Source: an uncultured Cytophagales bacterium (GTDB taxonomy: Bacteria > Bacteroidota > Bacteroidia > Cytophagales > 172606-1). Taken from it: a stretch of DNA of 50,008 bases. Below are positions 24,826 to 33,747 of this stretch, piece by piece (positions within the stretch are counted from its first letter, which is position 1; every line of letters begins with the position of its first letter). The translations under genes and the position numbers were made by a program. The stretch covers positions 1-50,008 of the forward strand of contig CADCTQ010000002.1 of NCBI GenBank assembly GCA_902805615.1. Reading direction: 5' to 3'. Below the pieces are notes generated by a model. The model was given only the letters and a program-made list of their open reading frames with translations, was not told the origin of the DNA and did not search any database.

Positions 24826-24846
24826 AATCTACTAAATCTATAGACA
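24826..24846 (-). promoter_or_regulatory. TCTAC/GTAGA-type operator upstream of the redoxin-like gene
   Basis: On the minus strand it reads TGTCTATAGATTTAGTAGA and is preceded by TAATATTTG, exactly as at 20171-20184. It lies about 80 bp upstream of the GTG at 24745. The rest of 24746-25080 holds no gene. It is the fourth member of the palindrome family and the only one in front of an apparently intact gene. Confidence 0.5.
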
Positions 24847-25080
24847 AATATTAGTTGATTTCCTTTTCCGCGCAAGCCCCGGCCCGACTTTTTTTTCGGC
24901 GTTCGCATTTGATCCCGTTTACCGGCACTGCCGCGAAGATGGGGGCGGCCCGTACTGGCCGGATGGTTCAGAAGAACGCTCTTTTTTCTCTGATTTCCCG
25001 GATGCGGTTGACCCCCAGGATAGGACAGGATAGCACCCCGGGCGGGGCGTTTCATCTTTAAGGCCCCAACCCCCGCGTTC

Positions 25081-27366
25081 ATGCCCACCTTTTTTTCCGT
25101 TCCCGGTAAAGCCCGGCACACCCGCAAAAAAGCTTTTCGCTTCATCCTCAACCCTTTGTTGCTCCTCCTGGTCGCGTGCGCCGCGCCGAAAGAAGCGGAG
25201 CGCACCGAAGCACCGGCCGGCTTCCGGGTCAGCGCCGAAGGAGATGCCCTCACGCTGGGCTGGGGCGGCAAACCCCGGCTGAGCGGCGGCAGTCCCGTGT
25301 TCGAAGGCAAGCCTTTCGCGGCCACCGGGGCCGAAGCCGACGGGTCGGCGGGTACTTTCCGTTTCACCGGCCCCTCGGCGCAACCCGTCGAACTCACCAT
25401 TGACCGGCAGGCCGGCGGCGACGTAGCCATCCTGTCGCTGACGGCCCGTGGCAACCAGTCGCCGGACGGCGAAAAGTACCTGGGCCTGCTGTTCGACGCG
25501 TTTCCCGGCTACAAGCGGGGCATTGCGTTTTACTGCTACGACCCGGTGAAAGCCTGGACCTACCCGGTGCCCGTGCCCGACCCGGGCCGGTTGCCCTACC
25601 CCAAGGATTTGCAATGCATGCTGTGGCAGTACGAAGACAGCACCTACGCGGCGGCGATGCCCCTGGGCGGCAAGGGCTACAACGCCACCCTGGGCGCCGA
25701 AGGGGGCCGCTTCGGCGCCAAGTCGGTGAGCCTGGTGGACCACACGCCGGCCGAAGCGGTGCCTCTGCTGGCCGTGTCGTTCGGCAAAGACCCCTTCCGG
25801 GTGGTGGACCAGCTCTACGAGGCCGGGCTGACGGCCGTGGGCAAGGGCGAAAACCTGCGCCGCAAAAAGCAGTACCCGGCCGCCTTCGAGGGCATCGGCT
25901 GGTGCACCTGGAACGCCTACGGCCACGCCCTGAGCGAAAGCAAGATCATGGCTGGCGTGCATACGTTCACCGGCAAAAAGTTTCCCCTGCCTTTCCTGCT
26001 CATTGACGACGGCTGGCTGAACATCACCGGTCCCAACGGGCAGCTCAAAACCTTTACCCCCGACCCGGCCAAGTTTCCGGGCGGGCTCAAACCGGTGGTG
26101 GACCGCCTCCGCCGGGAGCACGGCGTGCGGCACGTGGGCGTGTGGCACACGATCAACGCCTATTGGGGCGGCGTGGACTCCACCGGCGAACTGGGCCGCC
26201 AGTACCGCGACCTGCTCATGCCCTATCGCGACAAAGTGACCTGGACGGACAAACCGGTCGAGACGTTCTACGGCCCTACGGTGCAGTCGGAAGCGGGATT
26301 CCGGTTTTACGACGACTGGTACGGCTACCTGAAGGGCCAGGGCATTTCGTTCGTGAAGGTGGACAACCAACTGGTGGTGGACCGCATGGCCCGCCGCAAC
26401 CGGCCGCTGTGGGAAGCCGCCGGGCAGGCCGAAGCCAACCTGCAAAAGGCCGCGGCCAAACACTTCGGCGGGGCGGTGGTCAACTGCATGGACATGACCA
26501 CCAACGTACTCTACCACCTGGGTTCGTCGGCGGTGGCCCGGGCGGTGGAGGACTATTTTCCCGAAGACACCACTTACCGGATGCACCACGGCAACGCCGC
26601 CGTGCACGTGCTGTGCGCCCTCACCAACTCCCTGTGGCTCTCCCCGATGGTGTGGCCCGACTACGACATGTTCCAGTCGCACCACCCCGATGCGCACTAC
26701 CACGCCATTGCCCGGGCCATCAGCGGCGGCCCCGTGTACTTTACCGACGCGCCGGGCAAACAACGGTTCGAGGTGATCTGGCCGCTCATCTACCGCGACG
26801 GGCGCATCATCCGGTCGGACGTACCGGCCCGGCCCACGGAAGACTGCCTCTTCCAGGTGCAGGAGGCGCGGCCGTTCAAAGCCTTCTCGCGGTCGGGCGA
26901 GGCGGGGCTGCTGGGCGTGTGGAACGTGGCCGACGCCGACCGGGTAACGGGCACGTTCCGCGCCGCGGACGTGGCGGGCCTGCCGGGCGAAAACTTCGCG
27001 GTGTACGAATACTTCTCGCGCCAACTGCGGGTGGTTGCCCGCGACGAGGCCCTGCCGCTGGACCTCAAACGCATGGGCTACGCCCTCTACTACGTGGTGC
27101 CCCTCAAAGCGGGGGCGGCTCCGCTGGGCCTGCTCAACAAGTACAACGCGCCCAAAACGATCACCCGGCAGTCGGTAAGCGCCAACGCCCTGGAGGCAAC
27201 GGTAGCCGAAGGCGGCACGTTCGGCGCCTGCCTGGCAAAAGCACCGGCCCGCGTGGCGGTGGACGGCCGGGAACTCACGCCGCAACAGTACCGCTACGAA
27301 GGCGGGCTCCTCACCGTTCCCCTGGACGAAACGGGCGGCGCCCGGACGGTACAGGTGGGTTGGTAG
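25081..27366 (+). CDS. GH36-type alpha-galactosidase-like lipoprotein (raffinose synthase/Sip1 family)
   Basis: 761 aa. A lipoprotein signal with lipobox LVAC (C33) predicts anchoring in a membrane facing the periplasm or cell surface. Family motifs appear in order: IGWCTWNAYG, LLIDDGW, FVKVDNQ with nucleophile D428, and WPDYDMFQSHHPDAHYHA with acid/base candidates D527/D529, then ISGGPVYFTDAPG. These are the signatures of the raffinose synthase/seed imbibition (Sip1) group of GH36, whose bacterial members are mainly alpha-galactosidases or related transferases. ATG 25081 lies close before the signal peptide. A terminator hairpin follows at 27526. There is no adjacent transporter. Confidence 0.9.
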   Translation: MPTFFSVPGKARHTRKKAFRFILNPLLLLLVACAAPKEAERTEAPAGFRVSAEGDALTLGWGGKPRLSGGSPVFEGKPFAATGAEADGSAGTFRFTGPSAQPVELTIDRQAGGDVAILSLTARGNQSPDGEKYLGLLFDAFPGYKRGIAFYCYDPVKAWTYPVPVPDPGRLPYPKDLQCMLWQYEDSTYAAAMPLGGKGYNATLGAEGGRFGAKSVSLVDHTPAEAVPLLAVSFGKDPFRVVDQLYEAGLTAVGKGENLRRKKQYPAAFEGIGWCTWNAYGHALSESKIMAGVHTFTGKKFPLPFLLIDDGWLNITGPNGQLKTFTPDPAKFPGGLKPVVDRLRREHGVRHVGVWHTINAYWGGVDSTGELGRQYRDLLMPYRDKVTWTDKPVETFYGPTVQSEAGFRFYDDWYGYLKGQGISFVKVDNQLVVDRMARRNRPLWEAAGQAEANLQKAAAKHFGGAVVNCMDMTTNVLYHLGSSAVARAVEDYFPEDTTYRMHHGNAAVHVLCALTNSLWLSPMVWPDYDMFQSHHPDAHYHAIARAISGGPVYFTDAPGKQRFEVIWPLIYRDGRIIRSDVPARPTEDCLFQVQEARPFKAFSRSGEAGLLGVWNVADADRVTGTFRAADVAGLPGENFAVYEYFSRQLRVVARDEALPLDLKRMGYALYYVVPLKAGAAPLGLLNKYNAPKTITRQSVSANALEATVAEGGTFGACLAKAPARVAVDGRELTPQQYRYEGGLLTVPLDETGGARTVQVGW

Positions 27367-27525
27367 CCGGGGTCCCAAAGGGCCGGCTGGCTGAATGATT
27401 GCTTTCGGGACTTGCTCAACAAGCTTTACCGGGCGGTGAGTGGGAGTATGTGATTAGCGACGGATTGGAGGGTTACGTGGTTAGACGTAGTAGTGTTGGC
27501 GTACGGGCAAGTACCGGTACGCGCT

Positions 27526-27554
27526 GGGGGTAGTCTTCGGACTACCCCTTTTTT
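27526..27554 (+). terminator. Rho-independent terminator with UUCG loop (plus strand)
   Basis: GGGGTAGTC-TTCG-GACTACCCC followed by TTTTTT is a textbook terminator with an extra-stable UUCG tetraloop. It lies 160 bp after the GH36 stop, reading in the same direction. Confidence 0.85.
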
Positions 27555-27695
27555 ACGCGCAAAACTCAGTTTTGCCTCCCTGCTGCCCCGGTTAACGACC
27601 TGCCTGATTTGCTTCTGCCTGCCCACGTAGCGCCATGACAAGGCTTTCTAAGCTTCCAGGCAAGGCCACCGGAAGCAAAACCAAGTTTTGCACGT

Positions 27696-27727
27696 AAAAA
27701 AAAGGGGGTAGTCCGAAGACTACCCCC
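27696..27727 (-). terminator. Rho-independent terminator with UUCG loop (minus strand)
   Basis: On the minus strand GGGGGTAGTC-TTCG-GACTACCCCC is followed by TTTTTTTT. It lies 54 bp beyond the stop of the giant GH16 gene and reads in its direction. Confidence 0.85.
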
Positions 27728-27780
27728 AACCGTAAGGAGACGGTGCCGTTCCAACGCCTCCGCTGGGTTCACCCTTGGAC

Positions 27781-30700
27781 CTACGGGTGTTGCACCACGA
27801 CGCGTTGGATCAGGACGCCGTTGCCGGTCACCAGTTTGATCACGTACACCCCCGCGGCAAAACGGGCTGCATCCAGTTCAAACCGCCCGGAACCACCGGA
27901 CCCGCTCCGCCCGGCCGCGATTTCGTGCACGGGCCTGCCTTGCAGGTCGTACACCGTCAGGCGGTACGCGCCTTCGGGCACGCCGGTCATGGCAACGTTG
28001 GTGTTGCCCCCGGTCGGGTTGGGATACACGGCCAGCGCCGCCCCCGCCCCGTCACCCGACGGATGGCCGGTCCGGGCCGCCGTACCCACCCCCGCGTTGC
28101 AACTGCCCAGCCGGTCGCCGTGGCCCAGGTGGACGGGCACCTCGGCCGCCGAGACTTCCTGCACCTGGCCCTTGTGGCACACCAGCACCTTGTTGCGGTT
28201 CCGGGTCCCCCGCGCATTGACGACCGTGATGGTCACCGAGGCGGTGGCCGTGCAACCGGCGGCATTGGTGCCCGTGACGGTGAACGTGTAGCTGCCCGCC
28301 GCCGTGGGCGTAAACACCGGGTTGGCAACCGCCGCGTTGCTCAGGCCCGTCGCCGGGCTCCAGCGGTACGAAGCTGCCGCCGGCCTGTTCGAAGCCGTCA
28401 GCGTAACGCTCTGCGGGCCGTACCCCAGGTAGAGGGTCTGGGCGTTGCCGCCGGTGTAGACATTGGACGAAGGCGTAACCGCAATCACCGGAGATGCGAG
28501 TTGGATGCCTTCGTCCACCTGGCCGTCGCAATCGTTGTCCACCCCATCGCACGTTTCGGGGGCACCCGGGAACACGGCCGCGTCGTTGTCGTTGCAATCC
28601 GCCGGGGCCGCCACGCCATCCCCGTCCCCGTCGGCCGGTTTAGCGCTGTAGTAGATGTTGTCGAACTGGAAGTCCGCGCCCATCGCCGGGGCGTCGCCGG
28701 CAAACATGAACGCCTGGTCGAGCGTCGCCAGGTCCGCGCCGGCGAAATCCTTAAAGGGAATGACCACCTCGTGCCACTGCCCGTCGCGGCGCAGGCCGTA
28801 CTTTTCGACGCCCGGCCCGAATTCAATCCAGCCTTCGGCCGCCGCCCACTTGATGCCTACTTTGAAGGGGCCGGCGTAGGCAGTTTTCAGGTGGAAATGC
28901 AACGCACCGTTCGCGTAGGTGCCCAGGTTTTTGGTGTCGTTGTCCACCCCGAAGCCGAACCAGTTGCCGGGCGCCGCCCGGAAGGCCAGTCCTTCGCTGC
29001 CTTCGAACGGCGCCGGGGCCGGCGTGATGTTCGAAAGGTTGTTCCAGAGCCACAGGTTGGCGTCCTGCGTGTACGCGAGCCGGTTGGGAATGCCCGCCTG
29101 CTCGGTGTAAATGCCGAAGTAATCGCCCGTGACCACGTTGTCTTTCACCTGCACGGTGATCGCCGCCGACGTGGCCGTCGCCCCTTGGTCGTTGGTGACT
29201 TTAGCGGTCAGCGAATGCGTACCCGCCGGCACGTTCGTCCAGTTGAACGCGTAGGGAGCCTGCGTGTCGGTTCCCAGCAGGGCTGCGCCGTTGAAGAAAT
29301 CCACCTTGGTAATGGCATTGACGGCGTCGCGGGCACTGGCCGTAATGGCGAGGGTGGCGCCGGGCGTTGCAGTCGCCCCGTTGCCCGGGGCCGTAATGCG
29401 CACGGTGGGACCGGCGTAGGGCGGAGCCGGTTTCTGGTACACCCGCACGTAATCCACGTACATATTGGCCGGGAAAGCGTTGTTGTCCACGTTGAAGCCG
29501 GGCCAGTTGCCGCCCACGGCCAGGTTGAGCAAGAGGAAAAATTCCTCGTGGAACTCGTGCGTGCCGTTGATGCCGTCCCCGATGCCGGCTTCGTGGTACT
29601 TGACCCCGTCAACGAACCACCGGATGGCCGAGGCGTCCCACTCCACGCTGTACACGTGGGCCACGGTTACGTTCGCCACCGGGGTGCTGCCGCCGTAGTT
29701 GGCGTACGCCCCGTTGTCGCTCGACCAGTGGATGGTGCCGTGGACCTTGGGCTCGGTGTTGACGTGCTCCATGATGTCAATCTCGCCGCAGGACGGCCAG
29801 CCTTCGGTGACAATGCTGCTGCCCAGCATCCAGAAGGCGGGCCACAAGCCCTGGGCCGACGGCATGGCGATCCTGGCTTCGATGCGGCCGTACTGGAACG
29901 CTTTTTTGCCTTGCGTCTTCATGCGGGCCGACGTGTACTCGGCGCCGCCGAAAGGCTCCTTCCTGGCCGTGATCACCAGTTCCCCGTTTTGCACCGAGGC
30001 GTTCTCGGGGCGGTAGTACTGGAGTTCGTTGTTGCCCCAGCCGTTGCTGCCCCGGCCGGTTTCAAACACCCAGTCGGGGCCGATGCCGTTGGTGAACTCG
30101 TCGGCCCACACCAGGGTATAGCCATCGGCTGCCGCGCCGTTGACGGTGATGGTGACGGGCGACGAAGCCGTGAAAGCGCCGCCGTCGTCGGTGGCTTTGG
30201 CCGTGAGGGTGTGCGTACCGGCGGGGGCGTTGAGCCAGGCAAAAGAATACGGAGCCGTCGCATCCTCGCCGAGCTTATCGGCACCGTTGAAGAATTCCAC
30301 CTTGCCCACCGTGCCGTCCGCGTCAGTAGCATCCGCCGTAATGGTGACGGTGGCGGGAGCCGTGAAGGCAGCACCCGGGGCCGGGGCAGTAATCGAAACG
30401 GTCGGGGCCGCGTTGGCGGCCGTCGCGCAATCCGTGCCTACGGTGTAGCTGTGCGGGGAAGCCGCCGAGTTTCTTTCGGGTCCGCCGGCGCCGACCTGGT
30501 AGGTAAAGTACAGGCTGATCCCCGTGCCCGCCGGGATGGATTTGCTGAAGGTAAAGTCACCCGCCGCGTTTTTGGTCATCGGGTAGCCGGGATACACCCC
30601 GTCGCCGCCCTCCCGGATGTAAATGATCGCCAGGTTGCCGCCCGCCGTCGCCCCCAGCGGGTGGAAGGTAAAGGCCACCGTCCCGCCGGTCGTCACCGCT

Positions 30701-33501
30701 TTCCAGCTGTAATCGCCGCTGGCGGCCGTACCGCAGTAGCCGCCGCCGCCGGTTGACCCCTCGCTGACGGTCACGCTGACGGCCGCCGAAGTGGTGGTGC
30801 CCCCCGCATTGTCGGTTGCTTTCGCGGTCAACGCGTACGTGCCGGCCGCTACGCCCGTCCACGCGAAGCTGTACGGCGCCGTGGCGTCTTCACCCAGCCT
30901 GGTCGTTCCCTGGAAGAATTCCACTTTGCCCACCGTGCCGTCCGCGTCGGCCGCCTCCACCGTGATGTTGATGGCGGCCGGGGCCGTAAACGGGGTGCCC
31001 GGCGCCGGGGCGGTGATGGAGACGGTCGGGGCGGTGCCCGCCGGGGCCTGGCTGCTGTAGTAGATGTTGTCGAACTGGAAATCCGCGTTGGTCGCCGGGG
31101 CGTCGCCGGCAAACATGAACGCCTGGTCGAGGGTCGCCAGCGCGGCGTTGGCGAAGGCGCTCATGGGGATGACCACCTCGTGCCACTGCCCGTCGCGCAC
31201 CAGCCCGAGCTTCTGCACGCCGGCCGGGAACTCGATCCAGCTTTCGCCGCCGCCCGTCTTGATGCCCACCTTGAAGGGGCCGGCATAGGTGGTTTTGCAG
31301 TGGAACTTCAGCGCCCCGTTGGCAAAGTGCGACAGGTCTTTGGTGTCGTTGTCCACGCCGAAGCCGAACCAGTTGCCGGGAGCGGCCCGGAAGGCCAGGG
31401 CCTCACTGCCTTCGAAAGGCGTAGTGCCGGGGAGGGCCGCCAGGTTGTTCCACACGAACAGGTTGGCGTCCGTGCCGTAGGCCAGCCGGGCGGTGATGGC
31501 CGCATTTTCGGTGTACACGCCGAAGGCATCGGCCACCACGCGGTTGTCTCGCACGGTCACGGTTACCGGTGCCGAGGTGGTGGTCAGTTTGCCGTTGTCG
31601 GTGGCCCGGGCGGTGACGGCGTAGGTGCCGGCCGCGACGCCCGCCCAGGTGTAGGTGTACGGGGCCGTCAGGTCGGTGCCCAGCAGGGTGCTGCCGTGGT
31701 AGAAGTCCACTTTGTAAATGCTGCCGCCCGCCGCGTCGGTGGCGTTGGCCGTGAGGGTGACCGTGGCCGGGGCCGCCGGGTTGGCCGGGGTTGCCGCCAG
31801 GGAAACGGCCGGGGCCGGGTTGTCCGGCGCCGCCACGAAAACCGTGGCGGGAACCGAGGTGGCCGTGGCCCCGCCGTCATCAGTGGCCCTGGCCGTCAGC
31901 GTGTATACGCCTTCCGGGGCGTCGGCCCAGGTAAAGCTGTACGGCGCGGAGAGGTCTTCGCCGAGCAATGCATTGCCGTTGTAAAATGCCACTTTGGCGA
32001 CGCTGCCGCCCGCGTCGGCCGCCTGCGCGGTGAGCGTAATGCTGGCCGGCGTGGGGATCAGGGCGTCGTTTGCCGGGGCGGTGAGCGACACCGTGGGGGC
32101 CGGGTTGGCCGCCACGCCGCCGCCGTAGTAGATGTTGTCCACGTAGAAGTCGGCGGCGGCGCCCGGGGCATCGCCGGCGAACATGAACGCCTGGGTCACC
32201 GAACCCAGGTCAATGTGCATCCCCTGGTTGGGGTTGTTGAAGGCGCTCAGCGGAATGCTTACCTGGTGCCACTGGCCGTCCCGGACGAGGCCGTACGCCG
32301 CGGCGCCCGGCGCGAAGTTGATCCAGCTTTCGCCGTGCCCGCTCTTTACGCCCACCTTGAATGGGCCGTTGTACGTGGTCTTGAAGTGGAACTTGAGGGA
32401 GCCGTCGGCGAAGTTGAGCAGGTTCTTGGCCGTGTTGTCCACGCCGAAGCCGAACCAGTTGCCCGCCGCGGCCCGCAGCGCCAGTCCTTCGTTGCCTTCA
32501 AAAGGCGTGGCGCCGGGGATGGGCGCCAGGTTGTTCCAGATGAACAGGTTGGCGTCCGTGCCGTAGGCCAGCCGGGCGGTGATGGCCGGGTTTTCGGTGT
32601 ACACGCCGAAGTTGCCCGCCAGCGCATTGTCCTGGCCCAGGTAGAGTTCGTCGCCGGGGTTCTGGTACAGCTTCACGTAATCCACGTACATCTGGGCCGG
32701 CAGGGGCGCCGTCACGCCGTCGGCGGTGGGAATGCCGGTATATTGTCCCCCCACGGCCATGTTCAGCAGGATGTAGTGCGACTGGTGAAACTCCTCCAGG
32801 TCGGCCGCGTCGGCCTGGGAAATGTCCTTGGTAAAGTACAGGTTGTCATCCACGTACATCCTGATGGCATCTTTGTCCCACACCAGTTTGAAAAGGTGGT
32901 AACCTCCCGCCAGGTCGGTCGGATTGTCGAAATCGGCGCCGGTGTAGCTGTGCGAACCATTGTTTTCCCAGTGGACGGCCGCGCCCACCCGCTTGTTGGC
33001 GAGGCCGGCCCGGATGGCGTTCACGTTGCCCATCTCCATGATGTCAATCTCCCCGCTGGACGGCCAGTTTTTGCTGGCGCCCAGCATCCAGAAGGCGGGC
33101 CACAGGCCGTTGCGCAGGTCGGGCACTTTGATGCGGGCTTCGAGGGTGCCGTACTTGAAGTGGACGCGGCCGAAGGTTTTGAGCCGGGCCGAGGTAAAGG
33201 GTTTGCCCCCGAAGGTTTCCCGCCGGGCCTCGATGAGCAGGTTGCCGTTTTCGATGCGGGCATTCTCGGGGCGGCTCGTGTAGTATTCGAGTTCCTGGTT
33301 GCCCCAGCCGCAGATGCCCCGTTCGCAGCCGTCGCCGAAGTCGAACGTCCAGGTCTGGGGGTTGATGGTGGCCTCGTTGAAGTGTTCCTCCCACACCAGC
33401 GTTTGCGCCGGCGAGGAAGAGGCGGTCCAGCACAGCAGCCCGAGGAGCAGGGCCAGCGCGCGGGGGAGGGACAGGGTGGTACGCGGATAAAAAATTCCCA
33501 T
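27781..33501 (-). CDS. Giant secreted multidomain beta-glucanase, two GH16 domains, T9SS cargo
   Basis: About 1,906 aa from ATG 33501 (an upstream in-frame ATG at 33546 is less likely). Order: signal peptide; GH16 domain 1 (to ~285; catalytic EIDIME, E151/D153/E156); a ~150-residue beta-sandwich module starting NFGVYTENPAITARLAYG, repeated near 655 and 1455; several Ig-like Big_7-type domains (VSLTAPANDALIPTPASI, VEFFQGTTRLGED); a CBM56-like beta-1,3-glucan-binding module (~915-1015); GH16 domain 2 (~1120-1365; EIDIMEHVN); a MopE/calcium-type stretch (DCNDNDAAVFPGAPETCDG, ~1630-1670); another Ig/PKD-like domain; and a type IX secretion sorting tail (AVYPNPTGG to the end). Both GH16 domains resemble laminarinases. 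It diverges from the propeller regulator at 33748. Strong UUCG terminator downstream. Confidence 0.92.
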   Translation of the reverse strand: MGIFYPRTTLSLPRALALLLGLLCWTASSSPAQTLVWEEHFNEATINPQTWTFDFGDGCERGICGWGNQELEYYTSRPENARIENGNLLIEARRETFGGKPFTSARLKTFGRVHFKYGTLEARIKVPDLRNGLWPAFWMLGASKNWPSSGEIDIMEMGNVNAIRAGLANKRVGAAVHWENNGSHSYTGADFDNPTDLAGGYHLFKLVWDKDAIRMYVDDNLYFTKDISQADAADLEEFHQSHYILLNMAVGGQYTGIPTADGVTAPLPAQMYVDYVKLYQNPGDELYLGQDNALAGNFGVYTENPAITARLAYGTDANLFIWNNLAPIPGATPFEGNEGLALRAAAGNWFGFGVDNTAKNLLNFADGSLKFHFKTTYNGPFKVGVKSGHGESWINFAPGAAAYGLVRDGQWHQVSIPLSAFNNPNQGMHIDLGSVTQAFMFAGDAPGAAADFYVDNIYYGGGVAANPAPTVSLTAPANDALIPTPASITLTAQAADAGGSVAKVAFYNGNALLGEDLSAPYSFTWADAPEGVYTLTARATDDGGATATSVPATVFVAAPDNPAPAVSLAATPANPAAPATVTLTANATDAAGGSIYKVDFYHGSTLLGTDLTAPYTYTWAGVAAGTYAVTARATDNGKLTTTSAPVTVTVRDNRVVADAFGVYTENAAITARLAYGTDANLFVWNNLAALPGTTPFEGSEALAFRAAPGNWFGFGVDNDTKDLSHFANGALKFHCKTTYAGPFKVGIKTGGGESWIEFPAGVQKLGLVRDGQWHEVVIPMSAFANAALATLDQAFMFAGDAPATNADFQFDNIYYSSQAPAGTAPTVSITAPAPGTPFTAPAAINITVEAADADGTVGKVEFFQGTTRLGEDATAPYSFAWTGVAAGTYALTAKATDNAGGTTTSAAVSVTVSEGSTGGGGYCGTAASGDYSWKAVTTGGTVAFTFHPLGATAGGNLAIIYIREGGDGVYPGYPMTKNAAGDFTFSKSIPAGTGISLYFTYQVGAGGPERNSAASPHSYTVGTDCATAANAAPTVSITAPAPGAAFTAPATVTITADATDADGTVGKVEFFNGADKLGEDATAPYSFAWLNAPAGTHTLTAKATDDGGAFTASSPVTITVNGAAADGYTLVWADEFTNGIGPDWVFETGRGSNGWGNNELQYYRPENASVQNGELVITARKEPFGGAEYTSARMKTQGKKAFQYGRIEARIAMPSAQGLWPAFWMLGSSIVTEGWPSCGEIDIMEHVNTEPKVHGTIHWSSDNGAYANYGGSTPVANVTVAHVYSVEWDASAIRWFVDGVKYHEAGIGDGINGTHEFHEEFFLLLNLAVGGNWPGFNVDNNAFPANMYVDYVRVYQKPAPPYAGPTVRITAPGNGATATPGATLAITASARDAVNAITKVDFFNGAALLGTDTQAPYAFNWTNVPAGTHSLTAKVTNDQGATATSAAITVQVKDNVVTGDYFGIYTEQAGIPNRLAYTQDANLWLWNNLSNITPAPAPFEGSEGLAFRAAPGNWFGFGVDNDTKNLGTYANGALHFHLKTAYAGPFKVGIKWAAAEGWIEFGPGVEKYGLRRDGQWHEVVIPFKDFAGADLATLDQAFMFAGDAPAMGADFQFDNIYYSAKPADGDGDGVAAPADCNDNDAAVFPGAPETCDGVDNDCDGQVDEGIQLASPVIAVTPSSNVYTGGNAQTLYLGYGPQSVTLTASNRPAAASYRWSPATGLSNAAVANPVFTPTAAGSYTFTVTGTNAAGCTATASVTITVVNARGTRNRNKVLVCHKGQVQEVSAAEVPVHLGHGDRLGSCNAGVGTAARTGHPSGDGAGAALAVYPNPTGGNTNVAMTGVPEGAYRLTVYDLQGRPVHEIAAGRSGSGGSGRFELDAARFAAGVYVIKLVTGNGVLIQRVVVQHP

Positions 33502-33618
33502 AAGCAGTACGGAATAAGGGGAAAGGGTTGGATAAGGATTTTGCAATAAAATCTTATAATTTTACTATCGTTGGGTTTGCATAAATAGCCCGTTCGGCTG
33601 GCTAAATCAAAGAAAGGG

Positions 33619-33666
33619 CTACGTCAATTTTACGACAAGGCGAAATCCGGACTACGTCAATTATAC
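33619..33666. promoter_or_regulatory. Direct repeats CTACGTCAATTWTAC between divergent genes
   Basis: CTACGTCAATTTTAC (33619-33633) and CTACGTCAATTATAC (33652-33666) are 33 bp apart, about three helical turns, so a dimeric protein could touch both on one DNA face. They lie in the 246-bp gap between the GH16 gene and the regulator. An imperfect hairpin AAAGGGCC/GGCCCCTTT at 33678-33710 lies in the regulator's leader. The likely binder is the regulator itself (LuxR-type HTH); this is inference. Confidence 0.5.
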
Positions 33667-33747
33667 ATCAACGCGGGTAAAAAGGGCCTGATTTTCAAAA
33701 TATGGCCCCTTTCGTCCGCCCAAAGGATACAACAACCCGTGAACGCG

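Larger units (their letters stand above)
27526..27727. repeat. 202-bp element with ~50-bp inverted ends
   Basis: The two UUCG terminators form the ends of a longer imperfect inverted repeat. 27526-27577 (hairpin, T-run, ACGCGCAAAACTCAGTTTTGC) is mirrored by 27676-27727 (GCAAAACCAAGTTTTGCACGT, A-run, hairpin). About 100 bp of non-coding sequence lies between. A fragment overlapping the left end and extending 18 bp outside it recurs inverted at 153-188. It could be a mobile terminator cassette or simply two convergent terminators that share ancestry. Confidence 0.6.

Noticed and set aside
24919-27378. 819-codon minus-strand frame opposite the GH36 gene
   Set aside because: Low-complexity H/V/G/R-rich antisense frame; GH36 motifs are on the plus strand.
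27775-30756. 993-codon open frame on the plus strand opposite the giant GH16 gene
   Set aside because: Composition is that of an antisense shadow of a GC-rich, repeat-containing gene (runs of R, G, V, H), with no domain. The minus-strand frame has clear GH16 and T9SS features.
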